Assembly (NCBI GenBank): GCA_003229495.1
Contig: QIEB01000212.1
Location: 1 to 13,160 of the forward strand
DNA length: 13,160 nt
Source: Flammeovirgaceae bacterium
Lineage (GTDB): Bacteria; Bacteroidota; Bacteroidia; Cytophagales; Cyclobacteriaceae
Direction of reading: 5' to 3'
Below, one piece after another: positions 1-7,390 of the stretch. The first letter of the stretch is position 1, and each line of letters starts with the position of its first letter. A program made the position numbers and the translations under genes. The notes under the pieces are model-generated. The model was not told where the DNA came from. It did not search any database and worked only from the letters and a program-made list of their open reading frames with translations.

Positions 1-131
1 GCGCTGGGTGGGAGCGGTTGAACAGGAGTGCCGGGGCCATCTGGGGGAGGTATTATTGGAAACTCCTGTTCACAAGACCCCAATGCCAGTACAAAACCCA
101 TTAACAGATAGATATATTTATAGCTTCTCAT
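1..131 (-). CDS. Lipoprotein, N-terminal part only (runs off left edge)
   Basis: This is a partial gene: the ATG is at 129-131 and 43 codons are readable before the window ends. The product begins with a short basic stretch (MRSYK), a hydrophobic core, and a lipobox Leu-Gly-Ser-Cys with the cysteine at residue 20. This is a signal peptidase II site, so the mature protein should be anchored by lipid at Cys20. After the cysteine comes Glu-Gln-Glu and then a proline- and glycine-rich linker, as is common in outer-membrane lipoproteins of Bacteroidota. The start lies 14 bases after the stop of the TonB-dependent receptor, so the two are probably co-transcribed and may cooperate in uptake. The folded domain is not in the window. 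A SusD-like protein, a GDSL-type hydrolase or another surface lipoprotein are all possible, and I cannot choose between them. The call as a lipoprotein is fairly secure; the function is unknown. Confidence 0.75.
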   Translation of the reverse strand, partial: MRSYKYIYLLMGFVLALGSCEQEFPIIPPPDGPGTPVQPLPPS

Positions 132-145
132 CTTATACGTTCTTT

Positions 146-2869
146 TTAATTCAGAAATTGATCAAATGTGATGGCAACATAGTATTGGGAGCCCACAAAA
201 CCTGCCCCAATATTGGTGCGATAATCTCCGGAGAACAAATTGGTGCCTCCCACTTTTACCACCGATTTGATGGCCTCTACTTTATAATTCAACTGTAAAT
301 CGAATACTCCGTACTCAGGAATAACTCCCGTTCCAAAGGTTGATTCCCATAGGAAATCATCTTGCCAACGAAAGGCCACGTAGAAACCGATGTTATTCCC
401 AATATTTCGATTGCCAAAATTGACATTAAATTTATGTTCGGGCGTGTTAAATCCTGCCAGAAAACCCTCGGTAACTTGCGCGTCAACAGTAAAATCAGCC
501 CAATTGTAGCTTCCACCTAGGGTATATCCATTACCAATGTTCCAGGTGAGACCAATCCCAATTCCGTCTGAACTAATGTCTTCCGACACATTTACATAAG
601 GATTCATTAGAATATTTATTCCACCAATGGCATTCCTGAGGGTATCTCCACGACGTACTACGGGGCCGGCACTTAATATTGGCCTGTTGGCGATAAAGTT
701 TTTGTAATTATTGTGGTAATAATTGATATCTACCATCACCTGATCTGCTATTATCCCTTTATAACCAATTTCAATGGCTGTCAATTCTTCTGGTTCAACA
801 AAGCCAATATCTAAAGGTGCAAGGGTTTTGGGATCCAGCGCTCCGCCATTATGTATACCATAGCGGGCGGCATTTTCTTCAGTACTGCCCACCAGAATAC
901 CAGCGGCGGTTGGAAACCAAATAAACTGGGCCTGAGAATCAGGATTTCTAAACCCTGTCTGAAACGAGGCCCTTATATGATGTTTAGAGTTTACATTATA
1001 TACCGCAGAGAATCGTGGGTTTAGCTGCCCATCAAAATTTTCATTCTTGTCATAACGTAGAGAGCCGGTTAGTTTTAAATCGCCAAGTTGTTTGCCGATT
1101 TGAAAGTATGCCCCCCACTCACTGATGTTCACCCGGTCAAATGAACCGTCCTCATTCATGTTTTCATCGAAAATGGTCCCTCCTGAAAATATACTGTATC
1201 TTCTAAAATTACCTCCCACTTGCAATTCGGCCCAATCAACCTGATTCTTAAAGTTGTAGTTGGCTTCCGCGTGTAACAGCCTGGATCCCTCAATAAAACC
1301 TGCCCCGTTCTGATCAATTTGTAGATTAGCTTTCCGGGTAGCATCAATAAACCCCTGCAACTCCGCAGGTGTTAGCGCATTACGTCCAGCATCAGATACG
1401 GTACGGGCAGTGGAGTGTGCGATGTCCTTATCTCCAGCTGGGACTCCTGGTATAAGCCCCTGAATAGCAGCAACATAAGTACCGATATAAGTGGGTGCCC
1501 ATTGTGCAGCTGTAGGAGAAATACGTTCATTGGTAAATGCGCCCAGAGCATCCATATTGTAAGAATCGGCGTCGTCCGTTTGAGTATGGTAGACCCGTAC
1601 AAAGAAGTTATCACCTCTAACTTCCAGTTTATTAAATTGTTGTGTAAAGTCCCTAAGAACAAATTTTGCCGATCCCTGATAGATGGAGCTTCCCAATCCG
1701 AAACGATAGTTGTAGAGGACTTCTACCTTATCATTCAACCGGTAGTGAAGCGCCACATCGGCTTTGATGCTTTTGGCGTCTCTATTCTCAAGCAGCACTT
1801 CTTCCTTGAATCCCGTTCTTCGTATGTCGATATTACCCAGAGGGGCCAGCTCCGGAATACCGGTCAAGGCCGCAATGCTTCCGGCGATTACCGCTTCATC
1901 CCCGTAGGTGTTCAATCCGTCAAAATTAGGAGCGCCCTCGGGGTTGCCGGGAATGACACGGTCGTTGGTATAATCATTACCAATCCAATCTGTGGCGGTT
2001 AGAATGTTGAAATTGACTTTGAAGGCAAACCTATTGTTGAACGATTTAGCATATCGAAATCCGAAGTTGTACAATGGGTCTGTTCCCCCAGCTTCAGAAT
2101 CAGTAACCCCAATCTTCATCTGGGCGCTAAGACCCTGGTAATCAAAGGGGCTTTTACTATTCATAAAAAGTATCCCGTTAAAAGCATTAGGACCATATAA
2201 GGCAGAGGCAGCGCCAGGGACCAGTTCCACGCTTTCAGCATCTAATTCCGAAATTCCTATCAGGTTGCCAGTGGGGAAATTCAACAAAGGGGCGGAAATA
2301 TCCATTCCGTCTACCAGGGTTACAAACCGAACATTGGCAATGGTAGCGAATCCCCGGGTGTTAATGGAGTTAAAAGTAAGACTTCCGGTACTGGTAGTCA
2401 CTCCCTTTAAATGAGAGATGGATTCAAAAAAATTAGGGGCTGCAGATTGCTGAATGGCCAGGATGTCCATTTTCTCAACGGTAACAGGTGATTCCATGAT
2501 GCCTTCTTCAATCCTGGATGCAGAGATTACAATTTCCTGTCCCAACAGTACATTTTCCGATAATTGGAGGGATAGTCCGGTCACTTCACTTTGAGTAATA
2601 TCGACTTCCTGGGTGACAAACCCAATCATTGATATACGTAGGATAAAGGGAGGAGACTGTTGGATCGAAAGATCAAAATTGCCATCAATATTTGTTATAG
2701 TACCTACCACCTGGTCTTTAACCACAATGTTTACACCGATCAGTGGCTCACCTGTTTCTGCTTCTGATACATTTCCGGATACGGAAGTTTGGGCGTTTAC
2801 GGTTGATGCGGTGCCGATGGCCATCAACAATGAAATACTCAGTGATAGTAAAAGGTAGTGATTTCTCAT
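146..2869 (-). CDS. TonB-dependent outer-membrane receptor with carboxypeptidase-regulatory-like domain
   Basis: This is a 907-residue outer-membrane receptor that would import a ligand using energy passed on by TonB. Seen in the sequence: a signal peptide at about residues 1-26 (cleavage after VNA-Q), a carboxypeptidase-regulatory-like beta-sandwich at about 28-104 (GEPLIGVNIVV, then IDGNFDLSI), a probable TonB-box region near 112-120 (EIVISASRI), a plug at about 125-240 with the typical stretch VELVPGAASALYGPNAFNG, and a beta-barrel from about 245 to the end. The C-terminus is aromatic-rich (TFDQFLN), as in barrel proteins. The length is shorter than most SusC proteins, and no SusD-like gene is seen within the window. 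The substrate cannot be read from the sequence. A lipoprotein gene follows 14 bases later. The 155-base gap upstream suggests its own promoter, but I found no convincing -7 box there. Confidence 0.93.
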   Translation of the reverse strand: MRNHYLLLSLSISLLMAIGTASTVNAQTSVSGNVSEAETGEPLIGVNIVVKDQVVGTITNIDGNFDLSIQQSPPFILRISMIGFVTQEVDITQSEVTGLSLQLSENVLLGQEIVISASRIEEGIMESPVTVEKMDILAIQQSAAPNFFESISHLKGVTTSTGSLTFNSINTRGFATIANVRFVTLVDGMDISAPLLNFPTGNLIGISELDAESVELVPGAASALYGPNAFNGILFMNSKSPFDYQGLSAQMKIGVTDSEAGGTDPLYNFGFRYAKSFNNRFAFKVNFNILTATDWIGNDYTNDRVIPGNPEGAPNFDGLNTYGDEAVIAGSIAALTGIPELAPLGNIDIRRTGFKEEVLLENRDAKSIKADVALHYRLNDKVEVLYNYRFGLGSSIYQGSAKFVLRDFTQQFNKLEVRGDNFFVRVYHTQTDDADSYNMDALGAFTNERISPTAAQWAPTYIGTYVAAIQGLIPGVPAGDKDIAHSTARTVSDAGRNALTPAELQGFIDATRKANLQIDQNGAGFIEGSRLLHAEANYNFKNQVDWAELQVGGNFRRYSIFSGGTIFDENMNEDGSFDRVNISEWGAYFQIGKQLGDLKLTGSLRYDKNENFDGQLNPRFSAVYNVNSKHHIRASFQTGFRNPDSQAQFIWFPTAAGILVGSTEENAARYGIHNGGALDPKTLAPLDIGFVEPEELTAIEIGYKGIIADQVMVDINYYHNNYKNFIANRPILSAGPVVRRGDTLRNAIGGINILMNPYVNVSEDISSDGIGIGLTWNIGNGYTLGGSYNWADFTVDAQVTEGFLAGFNTPEHKFNVNFGNRNIGNNIGFYVAFRWQDDFLWESTFGTGVIPEYGVFDLQLNYKVEAIKSVVKVGGTNLFSGDYRTNIGAGFVGSQYYVAITFDQFLN

Positions 2870-2883
2870 AGGTTTATGCTTTG

Positions 2884-2893
2884 TGCATTAATA
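2884..2893. repeat. 10-base direct repeat, copy 1 (TGCATTAATA)
   Basis: The motif TGCATTAATA lies just upstream of the TonB-dependent receptor start. An identical copy is 69 bases away at 2953-2962. Both are in the short gap between gldC and the receptor gene, the place where an operator for the receptor would be expected. AT-rich 10-mers can recur by chance, so a regulatory role is only a suggestion. Confidence 0.35.
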
Positions 2894-2952
2894 ATTTGCC
2901 AATTGTTGGCCAGAATATTCGCAAGAATCGCAATAATGCAACTTCAGTGGTA

Positions 2953-2962
2953 TGCATTAATA
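2953..2962. repeat. 10-base direct repeat, copy 2 (TGCATTAATA)
   Basis: This is the second exact copy of TGCATTAATA in the gldC-receptor gap. It lies about 84 bases upstream of the receptor ATG. A looser relative (AATAATGCA) is at about 2932-2940, between the two copies. No protein known to bind this motif can be named from the sequence. Confidence 0.35.
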
Positions 2963-3004
2963 CAATTTATATAAAAAATTGGTATTTCGATAAATCAGTA
3001 GACT

Positions 3005-3029
3005 AAAAATCAAGGAATCTGGCTATTCC
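3005..3029 (-). terminator. Possible weak terminator after gldC
   Basis: On the minus strand a small hairpin (GGAAT, loop AGCCAG, ATTCC) overlaps the gldC stop codon and is followed by TTGATTTTT. The stem has only 5 base pairs and the T-run is interrupted, so the site may be weak. It sits where the eight-gene operon should end and before the receptor gene. Confidence 0.35.
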
Positions 3030-3367
3030 GGGTTTTCTGAGCCTTCCTTACGCAGATATTCTACAAATTTATCACACAGGGCGTTTAGTTCCTGCGACAT
3101 AAATTTATCTCCTGTTGCGTTCAGCATGTTTTGTGCCATACCCCCCATGGCATCTACATAGAATCTCTTCATTTCATTGACAGGCATGTCTTTGGTCCAT
3201 AGGTCAATACGCAGGGTGTTTAGTTGTTGATGGTCCCAGAGAGAGATCGCCAGTGATTTAGTTTCTGTGGGTCCGTTTCCCGGCTGGTCAGTGGCTTGCC
3301 AGTAAATCTTATGGGGAATATTGTCATCGTCAAGTTCGATGGTAAAGTTTATTTCAGATTTTTTCAC
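3023..3367 (-). CDS. gldC: Gliding motility protein GldC
   Basis: The 114-residue product matches my knowledge of GldC, a small protein of gliding Bacteroidota: the N-terminus KKSEINFTIELDDDNIP, a central IYWQATDQPG, and a C-terminal helix with the stretch FYVDAMGGMAQNM. There is no signal peptide or membrane span, so it is probably cytoplasmic. In Flavobacterium johnsoniae gldC lies beside gldB and supports gliding; its biochemical role is not established. The start is GTG at 3365-3367, because an in-frame TGA lies four codons upstream and the conserved N-terminus begins right here. It follows scoB by 17 bases as the last gene of the operon, and no gldB is seen nearby. Identification is strong; a motility role in this strain is inferred. 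Confidence 0.9.
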   Translation of the reverse strand: MKKSEINFTIELDDDNIPHKIYWQATDQPGNGPTETKSLAISLWDHQQLNTLRIDLWTKDMPVNEMKRFYVDAMGGMAQNMLNATGDKFMSQELNALCDKFVEYLRKEGSENPE

Positions 3368-3384
3368 TAAGAGTATTCAATTAG

Positions 3385-4047
3385 TTAATTGATGGTCATT
3401 TCAGGTACATCACCTGTTACCAGTATTTTGCCTGCGGTAGCATGCTTAATTTCTTCTACAGAGATACCAGGGGCTCTTTCCAATAGCCGAAAGCCTTCGC
3501 CTGGTGAGATCTCCAGTACTGCAAGGTCTGTTACTATTTTCTTAACACACCTCAATCCGGTAATTGGAAGGGTACATTCCTTCAGCAGCTTAGAATCTCC
3601 TGAGCGACTAACGTGTTGCATGGCAACAATTATGTTTTTAGCAGAGGCAACCAGGTCCATGGCGCCACCCATCCCCTTTACCATTTTTCCTGGTATCTTC
3701 CAGTTGGCGATATCACCGTTTTCAGAAACTTCCATAGCCCCAAGTATGGTGAGATTAATATGCTCACCTCTAATCATTCCAAAGCTTTCAGCAGAACTAA
3801 ACAGGGAAGATCCATTGAGCATGGTGATGGTCTGCTTCCCGGCGTTGATCAGGTCCGGGTCTACTTCATTTTTACCAGGAAAGGGCCCGATCCCTAATAA
3901 TCCATTTTCTGATTGCAATACCACTTCAACAGCTTCCGGAAGGTAGTTGGCCACCAAAGTGGGTATTCCGATACCTAAATTTATATACCATCCGGTTTGT
4001 ATTTCCTGGGCGATTCTTTTGGCAATACCGATTTTATCTAGAGCCAT
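3385..4047 (-). CDS. scoB: 3-oxoacid CoA-transferase, subunit B
   Basis: The 220-residue product is the catalytic subunit of a class I CoA-transferase. The expected glutamate that carries the CoA thioester intermediate is Glu47, in SENGLLGIGP (residues 46-55). Other family stretches are NLGIGIPTLVANYLP (23-37) and MKGMGGAMDLV-like text near 122-133 (here KMVKGMGGAMDLVA). The usual reaction is acetoacetate plus succinyl-CoA to acetoacetyl-CoA plus succinate, in the cytoplasm, feeding ketone-body or short-chain acid use. The partner scoA lies immediately upstream with 18 bases between them. An acetate- or butyrate-type CoA-transferase is possible, since substrate choice cannot be read with certainty. 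The length is normal for a separate B subunit. Confidence 0.93.
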   Translation of the reverse strand: MALDKIGIAKRIAQEIQTGWYINLGIGIPTLVANYLPEAVEVVLQSENGLLGIGPFPGKNEVDPDLINAGKQTITMLNGSSLFSSAESFGMIRGEHINLTILGAMEVSENGDIANWKIPGKMVKGMGGAMDLVASAKNIIVAMQHVSRSGDSKLLKECTLPITGLRCVKKIVTDLAVLEISPGEGFRLLERAPGISVEEIKHATAGKILVTGDVPEMTIN

Positions 4048-4065
4048 TTTGGATGTCCTTAAAGT

Positions 4066-4761
4066 TTAACTGCTGGTAGTATATTGTTCGATGCGTTTTT
4101 CATAATTGGTCCCCTGGAAAATTTTTTGAACATAAATTCCCGGTGTATGAATTTGATTGGGATCCAGAGATCCTTCCGGCACTAACTCTTCTACTTCAGC
4201 AATGGTAATATTGCCTGCCGTCGCCATCATTGGATTAAAATTCCGAGCAGTTCCTTTAAAGATCAAATTGCCGGCTGTATCCCCTTTCCAGGCTTTTACT
4301 AATGAAAAGTCAGCCTTCAGCCAGAATTCCAACAGGTAGTCTTTTCCATTAAAAGTCCTCACTTCTTTACCCTGGCCCACCTCTGTTCCAACTCCAGCTG
4401 GCGTAAAGAATGCTGGTATTCCAGCACCTCCAGCCCTGATTCGTTCAGCTAAAGTTCCTTGAGGAAGAAGTTCCACTTGAAGTTCACCAGCCAGCAGTTG
4501 ACGTTCAAACTCGGCATTCTCACCTACATAAGATGAGATCATCTTATCTACCTGTCTGGTTTGTAGCAGCAGTCCAATTCCAAAGTCATCAACCCCTGCA
4601 TTGTTTGAAATACAGGTTAATCCTTTTACGCCTAATTTCAAGATGGCGGTGATGCAATTTTCGGGTATGCCGCATAGCCCAAATCCTCCTAACATTATTA
4701 CATTATAGTCTTTGATATTCCGCACTGCTACCTCGGCATTTTCAACAACCTTATTAATCAT
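4066..4761 (-). CDS. scoA: 3-oxoacid CoA-transferase, subunit A
   Basis: The 231-residue product is the A subunit of the same heteromeric CoA-transferase as the next gene. Family marks are the glycine-rich GGFGLCGIPE (residues 25-34), ISNNAGVDDFGIG (51-63), FTPAGVGTEVGQGKE (119-133) and the late stretch NFNPMMATAGN. It binds the CoA substrate side and needs subunit B for the active-site glutamate. It starts 12 bases after the ribF stop, so it reads as part of the housekeeping operon rather than a separate catabolic cluster. No beta-oxidation or thiolase genes are visible beside it. Succinyl-CoA:3-ketoacid transferase is the best call; the exact acyl substrate is inferred. Confidence 0.93.
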   Translation of the reverse strand: MINKVVENAEVAVRNIKDYNVIMLGGFGLCGIPENCITAILKLGVKGLTCISNNAGVDDFGIGLLLQTRQVDKMISSYVGENAEFERQLLAGELQVELLPQGTLAERIRAGGAGIPAFFTPAGVGTEVGQGKEVRTFNGKDYLLEFWLKADFSLVKAWKGDTAGNLIFKGTARNFNPMMATAGNITIAEVEELVPEGSLDPNQIHTPGIYVQKIFQGTNYEKRIEQYTTSS

Positions 4762-4773
4762 GGAATTTTCTAA

Positions 4774-5706
4774 TTAATGTTCCTCAGTCAAAATGGTCCG
4801 GGCTTCCTGACTATCAAGCAGCAGTTGACTGGTCAATTCTTTAAGATTTTTAAACTTCATCTCCGGCCGTATTTGCTTTATCACTTCAACTTTTAACTCT
4901 TCTCCGTAAATTTCATTTTTGAAGTCGAATATGTTTACTTCAATACTTCTGGGTTGATTTCCCAGAGTAGGCTTAACCCCTATATTCATCATGCCATGCT
5001 TCTTAGTACCCCGAACATGAGCCTGTACAGCATATGAACCGTCGGAAGGCAATAGTTTGTATTTCTCACTAATTTCAATATTGGCGGTAGGAAATCCAAT
5101 TTTTCTTCCTATTTGTTGACCTCTTACTACTTTACCGGAAAATTCATAGGGTCTGCCAAGTAGTGTGTTGGCCAGATGTATTTGATGGCTCAAAATATGC
5201 TCCCGGATCTTGGTAGAGCTTACCGCGATATGATCTACGTCCTTTCTTGAGATTTCAACCACTTCAAATCCGTATGCTGAGCCATTTTCCTGAAGGTATC
5301 TAAAACTCCCTTCCCGATTCTTACCAAAGCGGTGGTTGTATCCGATTACCAGTTGTCGGGTGCCGATTTTTTCTACCAAAATGGTTTTCACGAATTCCTC
5401 GGAGGTCATTTGGGAAAATTTTTGAGTAAATGGAATCCTAATTAAATGATCAATGCCTAATGTTTTTAAGTGGGCAGCTTTCTCTTGAAACGTGTTTAGC
5501 AGTTTCATGGGACTGCCGGGATTCAAAACGAATTTAGGATGGGGCCAGAAGGTAAGAAGCACAGTTTCTCCTCCTTTTGACCGGGCCATTTGGTTTACCC
5601 TTCTTAAGATTTTCTGATGGCCTACATGTACCCCATCGAAGGTTCCGCTGGTGACAACTGGATATTTGATTTTTTCAAATTCCTGAATACCGTGATAGAT
5701 GCGCAT
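4774..5706 (-). CDS. ribF: Bifunctional riboflavin kinase / FAD synthetase
   Basis: The 310-residue enzyme turns riboflavin into FMN and then FAD in the cytoplasm. The N-terminal FAD synthetase (nucleotidyltransferase) domain covers about residues 1-175, with the ATP-binding GTFDGVHVGH (21-30), a later WPHPKFV, and SSTKIRE (163-169), the ISSTxIR-type motif. The C-terminal riboflavin kinase domain covers about 182-308, with GRKIGFPTAN (200-209), NIGVKPTLG and the glutamate of EVNIFDF (Glu256). The length is normal for bacterial RibF. The gene lies four bases after truB, an arrangement common in bacteria, and 12 bases before scoA. No FMN riboswitch-like region is visible, as expected inside an operon. 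Confidence 0.97.
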   Translation of the reverse strand: MRIYHGIQEFEKIKYPVVTSGTFDGVHVGHQKILRRVNQMARSKGGETVLLTFWPHPKFVLNPGSPMKLLNTFQEKAAHLKTLGIDHLIRIPFTQKFSQMTSEEFVKTILVEKIGTRQLVIGYNHRFGKNREGSFRYLQENGSAYGFEVVEISRKDVDHIAVSSTKIREHILSHQIHLANTLLGRPYEFSGKVVRGQQIGRKIGFPTANIEISEKYKLLPSDGSYAVQAHVRGTKKHGMMNIGVKPTLGNQPRSIEVNIFDFKNEIYGEELKVEVIKQIRPEMKFKNLKELTSQLLLDSQEARTILTEEH

Positions 5707-5710
5707 AGGC

Positions 5711-6394
5711 TCATTTAGTACCAGAAGGTAATTTTTCTAACAGCTCTGCAAGTTCATATGCCTCTGAAAGTGAATAAGGACCTATTCTTGTACGGACTAA
5801 ACTTGATAGATAGGCCCCTGTGTTTAGCTTTGCTCCAAAATCTCGTACCAAACTCCGGATATAAGTACCTTTCGAGCAAATAACCCTAAATTTAACCTCC
5901 GGGATTGCACAATTGGTAATTTTAAATTCAGTGATTTCTACTGTTCTCGGTGGCGGTACCACCATTTGTCCTCTCCTGGCTTTGTGGTAAACTCGCTGTC
6001 CATCTACCTTTACCGCGGAATAACTTGGTGGGATCTGTTGAATGCTGCCAATAAATTCATTAGCAGCGTTAACCACCTGTTCTTTGGTAAGGTGTGATGT
6101 ATCCTGATGTGAATCAAAATCAGTTTCAAGATCAATAGATGGTGTGGTTTTACCCAGCATTAAGGTTCCTACATATTCTTTTTCAAGAGCTTGATAATTA
6201 TTGAGTTCTTTGGTCAGTTTTCCAGTACAAAGAATCAACAAACCTGTGGCCAAAGGATCCAGGGTGCCGGCGTGTCCGATTTTTTTAACGCCTAACGCAC
6301 CCCGTAGTTTTTTAACCACATCGAACGAGGTCCATCTAAATGGTTTATTTATCATTAGCATACTTCCATCCTGAATCTGTCGTGGGTCGATCAT
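5711..6394 (-). CDS. truB: tRNA pseudouridine(55) synthase TruB
   Basis: The 227-residue enzyme converts U55 to pseudouridine in the T-loop of tRNAs. The catalytic aspartate is Asp46 in GHAGTLDPLATGLL (40-53). The other family stretches are NKPFRWTSFDVV (16-27), the YSAVKVDGQRVYHKAR block (125-140) and CSKGTYIRSLVRDFG (173-187). The protein is shorter than E. coli TruB and ends soon after the catalytic core, so the C-terminal PUA-type domain is missing. Short forms of this kind occur in Bacteroidota. Its ATG overlaps the uppP stop by four bases (ATGA), which suggests translational coupling. Confidence 0.97.
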   Translation of the reverse strand: MIDPRQIQDGSMLMINKPFRWTSFDVVKKLRGALGVKKIGHAGTLDPLATGLLILCTGKLTKELNNYQALEKEYVGTLMLGKTTPSIDLETDFDSHQDTSHLTKEQVVNAANEFIGSIQQIPPSYSAVKVDGQRVYHKARRGQMVVPPPRTVEITEFKITNCAIPEVKFRVICSKGTYIRSLVRDFGAKLNTGAYLSSLVRTRIGPYSLSEAYELAELLEKLPSGTK

Positions 6395-7179
6395 AAGGAC
6401 ATTAGAATTGCGATGCTACCAACAACAAAACAATAGAATGCAAAATAAATGAGTTTCCCTTTTTTTATTATGGAAATCATCCACTTACATGCCACCAGGC
6501 CAGAGATAAATGCTGATAAAAAGCCAAAAACCAAGACCTGTTGAGAGATGCCCTCTGCCATTTCAGGATTCTTAAAAAAGTCCAATAGTTTTAAAACAGA
6601 TCCTCCCATGATAGGTATTATTACCATTAGAAAAGAAAATCTAGCGGCCTTTTCTTTTTCAACCCCCAAAAGCAGAGCAGTTGAAATGGTGGCTCCTGAT
6701 CTCGAGATACCTGGAAGTATTGCGACCGTTTGAGAAAGCCCGATCAACAGCGACCTGCCCAAAGTTACTTTTCCGGTACGTTGAGGTGCATAGTAGGTCA
6801 TCGCCAGAAACAGTCCTGTTATTAGCAGCATAAAGCCTACCAGCAATATTTCTCCGTTAAAGAAGCCTTCGATTTCCTTGTCATAGGCCAATCCTATAAT
6901 CGCCACCGGAACAGCCGAGATAATGAGGTTGAAAGTATAGTCAGTAGCATCTTTCTTTAACTGAAATAGATCCTTTAGCAACAATCCCAAGTCTTTTCTA
7001 AATACTACTATGGTACTCAAGCATGTTGCCCCATGGACCACCACAGAAAAAAGCAGATTGTTTTTAGTTGGTATTTTTAGAAGGGCGCTGCCTAACTCAA
7101 TATGGCCACTGCTGCTAATCGGTAAAAACTCTGTTAATCCCTGAACAATACCCAGGATAATAGCATCGACTACGGTCAT
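6391..7179 (-). CDS. uppP: Undecaprenyl-diphosphate phosphatase UppP (BacA family)
   Basis: The 262-residue inner-membrane enzyme removes a phosphate from undecaprenyl pyrophosphate, recycling the lipid carrier for peptidoglycan and other envelope polymers. Seen here: motif 1, GLTEFLPISSSGH (14-26), with Glu17 and His26; motif 2, LPGISRSGATIS (155-166), with Arg160; and about seven to eight hydrophobic segments. A Gln (Gln13) stands where E. coli has the first glutamate of its EGLTEF motif; this is a common family variant. The start overlaps the preceding DUF3098 stop by four bases, and its own stop overlaps the truB start. Enzymes of this family can also give bacitracin resistance when abundant. 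Confidence 0.96.
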   Translation of the reverse strand: MTVVDAIILGIVQGLTEFLPISSSGHIELGSALLKIPTKNNLLFSVVVHGATCLSTIVVFRKDLGLLLKDLFQLKKDATDYTFNLIISAVPVAIIGLAYDKEIEGFFNGEILLVGFMLLITGLFLAMTYYAPQRTGKVTLGRSLLIGLSQTVAILPGISRSGATISTALLLGVEKEKAARFSFLMVIIPIMGGSVLKLLDFFKNPEMAEGISQQVLVFGFLSAFISGLVACKWMISIIKKGKLIYFAFYCFVVGSIAILMSL

Positions 7180-7388
7180 TTATTTTTATGGGGATTATGC
7201 ATGATGGCGAAAAACTGGATCATAAATCCTGCCATAACAATTATGGGGCCCAGAGTTAATCCCAAAAACCCAAAACCATAAGGTTCAGAGTCGAGAGACA
7301 TTACGATGAAGCCGATCACCAAAATTGTCAGACCGCATAGCATCAGCAAGTAGTTTTTTCTTCCAAAAGGTAATCCGCTATTACTCAT
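7176..7388 (-). CDS. DUF3098 family small membrane protein
   Basis: This is a 70-residue protein with two predicted membrane helices at about residues 12-31 and 41-64. Both termini are polar: an FGRKNY start motif at 8-13 and a lysine- and histidine-rich tail. It matches the DUF3098 family as I know it, a small Bacteroidota protein typically found between ftsX and uppP, as here. Its function is unknown. The position suggests a role in division or in lipid-carrier metabolism at the inner membrane. It starts two bases after the ftsX stop, and its TGA overlaps the uppP ATG. Confidence 0.85.
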   Translation of the reverse strand: MSNSGLPFGRKNYLLMLCGLTILVIGFIVMSLDSEPYGFGFLGLTLGPIIVMAGFMIQFFAIMHNPHKNK

Positions 7389-7390
7389 AA

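Noticed and set aside
8..298. 96-codon plus-strand frame at the left edge
   Set aside because: It overlaps the lipoprotein start and the receptor C-terminus on the other strand, both of which have clear family signals; this frame has none.
1415..2002. 195-codon open frame on the plus strand
   Set aside because: It lies wholly opposite the well-supported TonB-dependent receptor gene and its product shows no recognisable domain; it is a shadow of the coding strand.
3389..3946. 185-codon open frame on the plus strand
   Set aside because: It is antisense to scoB, with Ser/Pro/Ile-rich text typical of a reverse-strand shadow, and has no recognisable family.
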